Positions 5,011 through 7,867 of a stretch of 7,867 nt of DNA are shown here, piece after piece (positions within the stretch are counted from its first letter, which is position 1; every line of letters starts with the position of its first letter). Source of the stretch: CAWDPQ01 sp049642465 (GTDB taxonomy: Bacteria > Acidobacteriota > Vicinamibacteria > Vicinamibacterales > 2-12-FULL-66-21); contig JBAROV010000187.1 of NCBI GenBank assembly GCA_049642465.1, positions 1 to 7,867 of the forward strand, in the 5' to 3' direction. The notes below the pieces were generated by a model. It was not told the origin of the DNA and did not search any database. It was given only the letters and a program-made list of their open reading frames with translations. A program made the position numbers and the translations under genes.

Positions 5011-5880
5011 ATGAACCGCGTGGTACGCGGCGGATTGATACAGGTCAAGGCTGACATCTCGCTCGAGGGCGGCGCCGATGAAATCAAACGGCGGATGGTC
5101 GACAAACACCTGCCGCTCATCGAGGAGGCCGGCCGGCGCGGCGTCAAGCTCCTCTGCCTGCAGGAACTCTTCAACGGCCCCTACTTCTGCGCCGAGCAAC
5201 AGTCGCGTTGGTACCAAATGGTCGAGCGCATTCCCGAAGGCCCGACCGTTCGCCTGATGCAGGACTTGGCGAAGCAGTACGGCATGGTGATGGTCGTCCC
5301 GATTTACGAAGAAGAAATCACCGGGATCTACTACAACGCCGCTGCGGTAATTGATGCGGACGGCAAGTACCTAGGCAAGTACCGCAAGCATCACATTCCT
5401 CACGTCGCTCCCGGCTTCTGGGAAAAGTTCTACTTCCGACCGGGCAATCTTGGATATCCGGTTTTTGAAACCGCGGCGGGCAACATCGGCGTGTATATCT
5501 GCTACGACCGTCATTTCCCGGAAGGGGCCCGAATTCTTGGGCTGAACGGCGCAGAGATCGTGTTGAATCCGTCCGCGACGGTGGCGGGCCTATCCGAGTA
5601 TCTCTGGAAACTCGAACAGCCGGCCCATGCCGTGGCCAACGGCTACTTCGTCGGCGCGATCAATCGTGTCGGGTACGAAGCGCCGTGGAATATCGGTGAG
5701 TTCTACGGTCAGAGCTACTTCTGCGATCCGCGCGGACAGATTCTGGCGATTGCCAGCCGCGATCGAGACGAGCTGGTCGTCGCAGATCTCGACCTGAAAC
5801 TCATTCAGCAGGTCCGCGACACCTGGCAGTTCTACCGCGATCGGCGTCCCGAAACCTACGGCGCCATTACGACGCTCTGA
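5011..5880 (+). CDS. Beta-ureidopropionase (N-carbamoyl-beta-alanine amidohydrolase), nitrilase superfamily
   Basis: This 289-residue cytoplasmic amidase belongs to the carbon-nitrogen hydrolase (nitrilase) superfamily and should cleave N-carbamoyl-beta-alanine or N-carbamoyl-beta-aminoisobutyrate to the beta-amino acid, CO2 and ammonia, the last step of reductive pyrimidine degradation. The catalytic set is present: E52 (LCLQELFNG), K126 (KYRKHHIP) and nucleophile C164 (VYICYDRHFPE), with the auxiliary glutamate near E138 (FWEKFYF). The segments GLSEYLWKLEQPAHAVANGYF, FYGQSYFCDP and DLKLIQQVRDTW resemble vertebrate UPB1 in order and wording, from memory. Length matches bacterial members. The ATG at 5011 follows a very purine-rich stretch with AGGAGG at 5001-5006, four bases before the start, a short spacing. 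It is first in an operon: 27 bp separate it from the dihydropyrimidinase. Carbamoylputrescine amidase or N-carbamoyl-D-amino acid hydrolase are close alternatives, but gene context favours the pyrimidine role. Confidence 0.88.
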   Translation: MNRVVRGGLIQVKADISLEGGADEIKRRMVDKHLPLIEEAGRRGVKLLCLQELFNGPYFCAEQQSRWYQMVERIPEGPTVRLMQDLAKQYGMVMVVPIYEEEITGIYYNAAAVIDADGKYLGKYRKHHIPHVAPGFWEKFYFRPGNLGYPVFETAAGNIGVYICYDRHFPEGARILGLNGAEIVLNPSATVAGLSEYLWKLEQPAHAVANGYFVGAINRVGYEAPWNIGEFYGQSYFCDPRGQILAIASRDRDELVVADLDLKLIQQVRDTWQFYRDRRPETYGAITTL

Positions 5881-5907
5881 GTCAGCCGCTCAAACCAGTC
5901 ATCAGCA

Positions 5908-7314
5908 ATGGCATCTCTGCTCATCGCCAACGGGCGCGTCGTCACCGCAACGGACGATTACGCGGCGGATGTTTACTGCGAGAACGGTGTCGTCATGGCG
6001 ATCGGCAGAAATCTGCCGGCGCACCGCTTCAGCGCCGATCGGACGATCGACGCCAAGGGCCAGTACGTCATTCCTGGTGGAATCGACGTCCACACGCACC
6101 TCAACATGCCGTTTGGCGGTACCACGTCCGCCGACGACTTCGAATCGGGCACCATCGCCGCGGCGTTCGGCGGGACGACGAGCCTCATCGACTTCGCCAT
6201 CCAGTATCGCGGTCAGACGATGCGTCATGCGCTGGACGACTGGCGAAAACGCGCGGACGGGAAAGCCGTGATCGACTACGGGTTCCACATGATCGTCACG
6301 GAACTCGAAGACGCCGGCCTCTCGGAGATGGACCGCATGGTCCGCGACGAGGGGATCACCAGTTTCAAACTGTTCATGGCGTACCCAGGCGTCTTCATGG
6401 TGGACGACCAGACCATCTTTCGGGCGCTGCGGCGGACCGGGGAGAACGGCGGGCTCGTCTGCATGCACGCGGAGAATGGCGGCGTCATCGACGAGCTGGT
6501 CAAGGAAGCGCTGCGCAAGGGTCAGACTGCGCCGAAGTACCACGCGCTCACTCGACCCAGCCGGGCGGAAGCAGAAGCCACCGGGCGCGCGATTGCACTC
6601 TCGGAAATGGCTCGGGTGCCGATTTATATCGTCCACTTGTCGGCAGCCGATGCGCTGGAAAAGGTCAAAGAGGCGCGCGATTCAGGGCTGCCCGCCTACG
6701 CCGAGACGTGCCCACAGTATCTGTTTCTCTCGTACGACAACTACGAGGAGCCGGGCTTCGACGGTGCCAAATATGTGATGTCACCGCCGCTCCGGGAGAA
6801 ATGGCACCAGGACGTACTCTGGAAGGGGCTGCAGAAGAACGACCTGCAGGTCATCTCCACGGATCACTGCCCGTTCTGCATGGCCGAGCAGAAGGAACTG
6901 GGGCGCAATGACTTCAGCAAGATCCCAAACGGCGCGCCAGGGATCGAAACGCGGCTCACGCTCGTTCACGATGGCGGCGTGAGAAACGGCCGCATCTCGA
7001 TGAATCGATTCGTCGAGCTGTGTTCGACGACGCCAGCGAGAATGTTCGGACTGTTTCCCCGCAAGGGCACCATCGCGGTTGGCTCCGACGCCGACATCGT
7101 CGTGTTCGATCCGAACAAGCGGATGACGCTCGGGATCAAGACGCTGCATATGAAGGTCGATTACAACCCGTATGAGGGACGCGCCGTGCTGGGAGCGCCG
7201 TCAGCCGTCATCGTGAATGGAAATGTCGTGATCGAGGGAGATCAGTTTGTCGGGAAAAAGGGAGCCGGGCGGTTCCTCAACCGTGGGCCAAGCCAGGCTC
7301 CACTCGGCCTGTGA
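5908..7314 (+). CDS. hydA: Dihydropyrimidinase (D-hydantoinase)
   Basis: This 468-residue amidohydrolase opens the dihydrouracil or dihydrothymine ring to the N-carbamoyl-beta-amino acid, and related enzymes open 5-substituted hydantoins. Binuclear zinc-site residues are visible in order: H62 and H64 (GGIDVHTHLNMPFGG), the lysine to be carboxylated K154 (SFKLFMAYPG) with the substrate tyrosine Y159, H187 (CMHAENG), H243 (YIVHLSAADAL) and D319 (STDHCPF). Further signatures are AETCPQYLFL, NGAPGIETRL and the C-terminal VGSDADIVVFDP beta-strand region. Length and domain order are normal for the family (about 460-480 residues). The ATG at 5908 gives the standard N-terminus (SLLIANGRVV), though no clear Shine-Dalgarno is seen, so expression may depend on translation from the upstream amidase gene, 27 bp away. 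Its stop overlaps the GTG start of the transporter gene. Allantoinase is excluded by motif wording and neighbours. Confidence 0.95.
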   Translation: MASLLIANGRVVTATDDYAADVYCENGVVMAIGRNLPAHRFSADRTIDAKGQYVIPGGIDVHTHLNMPFGGTTSADDFESGTIAAAFGGTTSLIDFAIQYRGQTMRHALDDWRKRADGKAVIDYGFHMIVTELEDAGLSEMDRMVRDEGITSFKLFMAYPGVFMVDDQTIFRALRRTGENGGLVCMHAENGGVIDELVKEALRKGQTAPKYHALTRPSRAEAEATGRAIALSEMARVPIYIVHLSAADALEKVKEARDSGLPAYAETCPQYLFLSYDNYEEPGFDGAKYVMSPPLREKWHQDVLWKGLQKNDLQVISTDHCPFCMAEQKELGRNDFSKIPNGAPGIETRLTLVHDGGVRNGRISMNRFVELCSTTPARMFGLFPRKGTIAVGSDADIVVFDPNKRMTLGIKTLHMKVDYNPYEGRAVLGAPSAVIVNGNVVIEGDQFVGKKGAGRFLNRGPSQAPLGL

Positions 7315-7867
7315 TTGCCATCACCTCGCAGGCTGAACTTCCGGACGGCCGGGTCGAACTCCTGGACACGTCCCGCGTCGAGCGGAGTGCGCTTTACAAC
7401 GAAGACCTCGCACCCGTTCCCATAGCGAAGCGAACCTGGACAACCTATAACTTCGCGGCGCTATGGATCAGCATGGCGCACTGTATCCCGACCTACATGC
7501 TGTCTGCGGGCCTGATGGCGGCCGGCATGAGCTGGTCGCAGGCGCTCATCACTGTGCTTTTGGGCAACACCATCGTCCTCATCCCGATTCTTCTCAACTC
7601 TCATCCCGGTACCAAATACGGGATTCCTTTTCCGGTGTTCGCCCGTGCTGCATATGGGACGTTGGGATCGAACGTGCCGGCGCTGATGCGCGCACTCGTC
7701 GCCTGCGGTTGGTTCGGCATCCAGGCCTGGATCGGCGGCGAGGCGCTCAACACGTTCTTCACGAGCATCGTTCCTGGCTGGAGCAGTCTTCTCGGTCCAG
7801 GGTTCGGCGGGCACACCGGTTCGGAGTGGTTGTCGTTTCTACTCTTCTGGGGACTGAACGTTTGGAT
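7311..7867 (+). CDS. NCS1-family nucleobase/hydantoin cation symporter (N-terminal part)
   Basis: The reading frame is open to the window edge, giving 185 codons plus two bases of an inner-membrane NCS1 (nucleobase:cation symporter-1) transporter, whose members are usually 450-500 residues. The hydrophilic N-terminus leads to the family signature NEDLAPVPIAKRTW (30-43), then hydrophobic segments at about 46-69, 77-97, 122-145 and 172 onward. The motif GWFGIQAWIGG places W134 and Q138 where the hydantoin transporter Mhp1 has its substrate-contact Trp117 and Gln121, with a constant offset of 17 residues. The start is a GTG at 7311 overlapping the hydA stop as GTGA, a sign of translational coupling; no strong Shine-Dalgarno is seen. 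With the upstream enzymes it probably imports uracil, thymine, dihydropyrimidines or hydantoins with a cation. The family is firm; the substrate is inferred, and the rest of the gene lies outside the window. Confidence 0.9.
   Translation, partial: MIAITSQAELPDGRVELLDTSRVERSALYNEDLAPVPIAKRTWTTYNFAALWISMAHCIPTYMLSAGLMAAGMSWSQALITVLLGNTIVLIPILLNSHPGTKYGIPFPVFARAAYGTLGSNVPALMRALVACGWFGIQAWIGGEALNTFFTSIVPGWSSLLGPGFGGHTGSEWLSFLLFWGLNVW

Noticed and set aside
4576..5217. 213-codon minus-strand frame spanning the divergent promoter region
   Set aside because: It would run through the amidase start, the promoters and the reductase N-terminus in a different frame from the real gene; it has no domain resemblance.
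5902..6636. 244-codon minus-strand frame opposite hydA
   Set aside because: It is antisense to invariant dihydropyrimidinase motifs, histidine- and arginine-rich, and without a ribosome site or domain.

Overview
The window is 7.9 kb of GC-rich bacterial chromosome (roughly 60% G+C by eye). It holds seven genes, six complete and one cut by the right edge. No rRNA, tRNA, transposase, phage or CRISPR component was seen. Tightly packed housekeeping genes with short intergenic heptanucleotide repeats, plus an exported methyltransferase-fold protein, suggest a free-living soil or sediment lineage such as Acidobacteriota (Vicinamibacteria-like). This placement is an inference from general style, not proven by any marker read here.

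Left part (1-3059), translation and stress genes. A complete BipA/TypA ribosome-associated GTPase (35-1846) starts directly after four 7-bp CT-rich repeats. It runs tail-to-tail, with a 1-nt gap, into a YbaK/ProX-type tRNA-editing protein on the minus strand (1848-2339). A 144-bp divergent spacer with a long imperfect dyad flanked by two near-identical 12-mers leads into a small stand-alone HD hydrolase of the RelA/SpoT/MESH1 type (2484-3059).

Middle (3060-3757). An eight-copy GTCGCTA-type heptamer array sits just upstream of an extended -10 promoter and a gene for a class I SAM-methyltransferase-fold protein with a Sec signal peptide (3197-3757).

Right part (3750-7867), a reductive pyrimidine-degradation locus. 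A minus-strand dihydropyrimidine dehydrogenase (PreA-type) FMN domain (3750-4853) is divergent from a plus-strand operon. The operon encodes a beta-ureidopropionase-type amidase (5011-5880), a dihydropyrimidinase/hydantoinase (5908-7314) and an NCS1 nucleobase/hydantoin transporter (7311 to beyond the edge). Together they would import uracil/thymine (or hydantoins), reduce the ring, open it and hydrolyse the carbamoyl product to beta-amino acid, CO2 and ammonia. The PreA-type protein keeps the active-site residues but has no C-terminal 4Fe-4S module, and no PreT-like subunit is in the window, so its electron supply is the main open question. The 157-bp divergent control region has a good sigma70-type promoter for the operon, an extended -10 for the reductase gene, nested inverted repeats over the operon promoter, and a hairpin hiding the reductase gene's Shine-Dalgarno sequence.

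I see no entirely new multi-gene system. The most unusual points are the Fe-S-less PreA, the control region between the divergent pyrimidine genes, the exported methyltransferase-fold protein and the two unrelated heptamer repeats.
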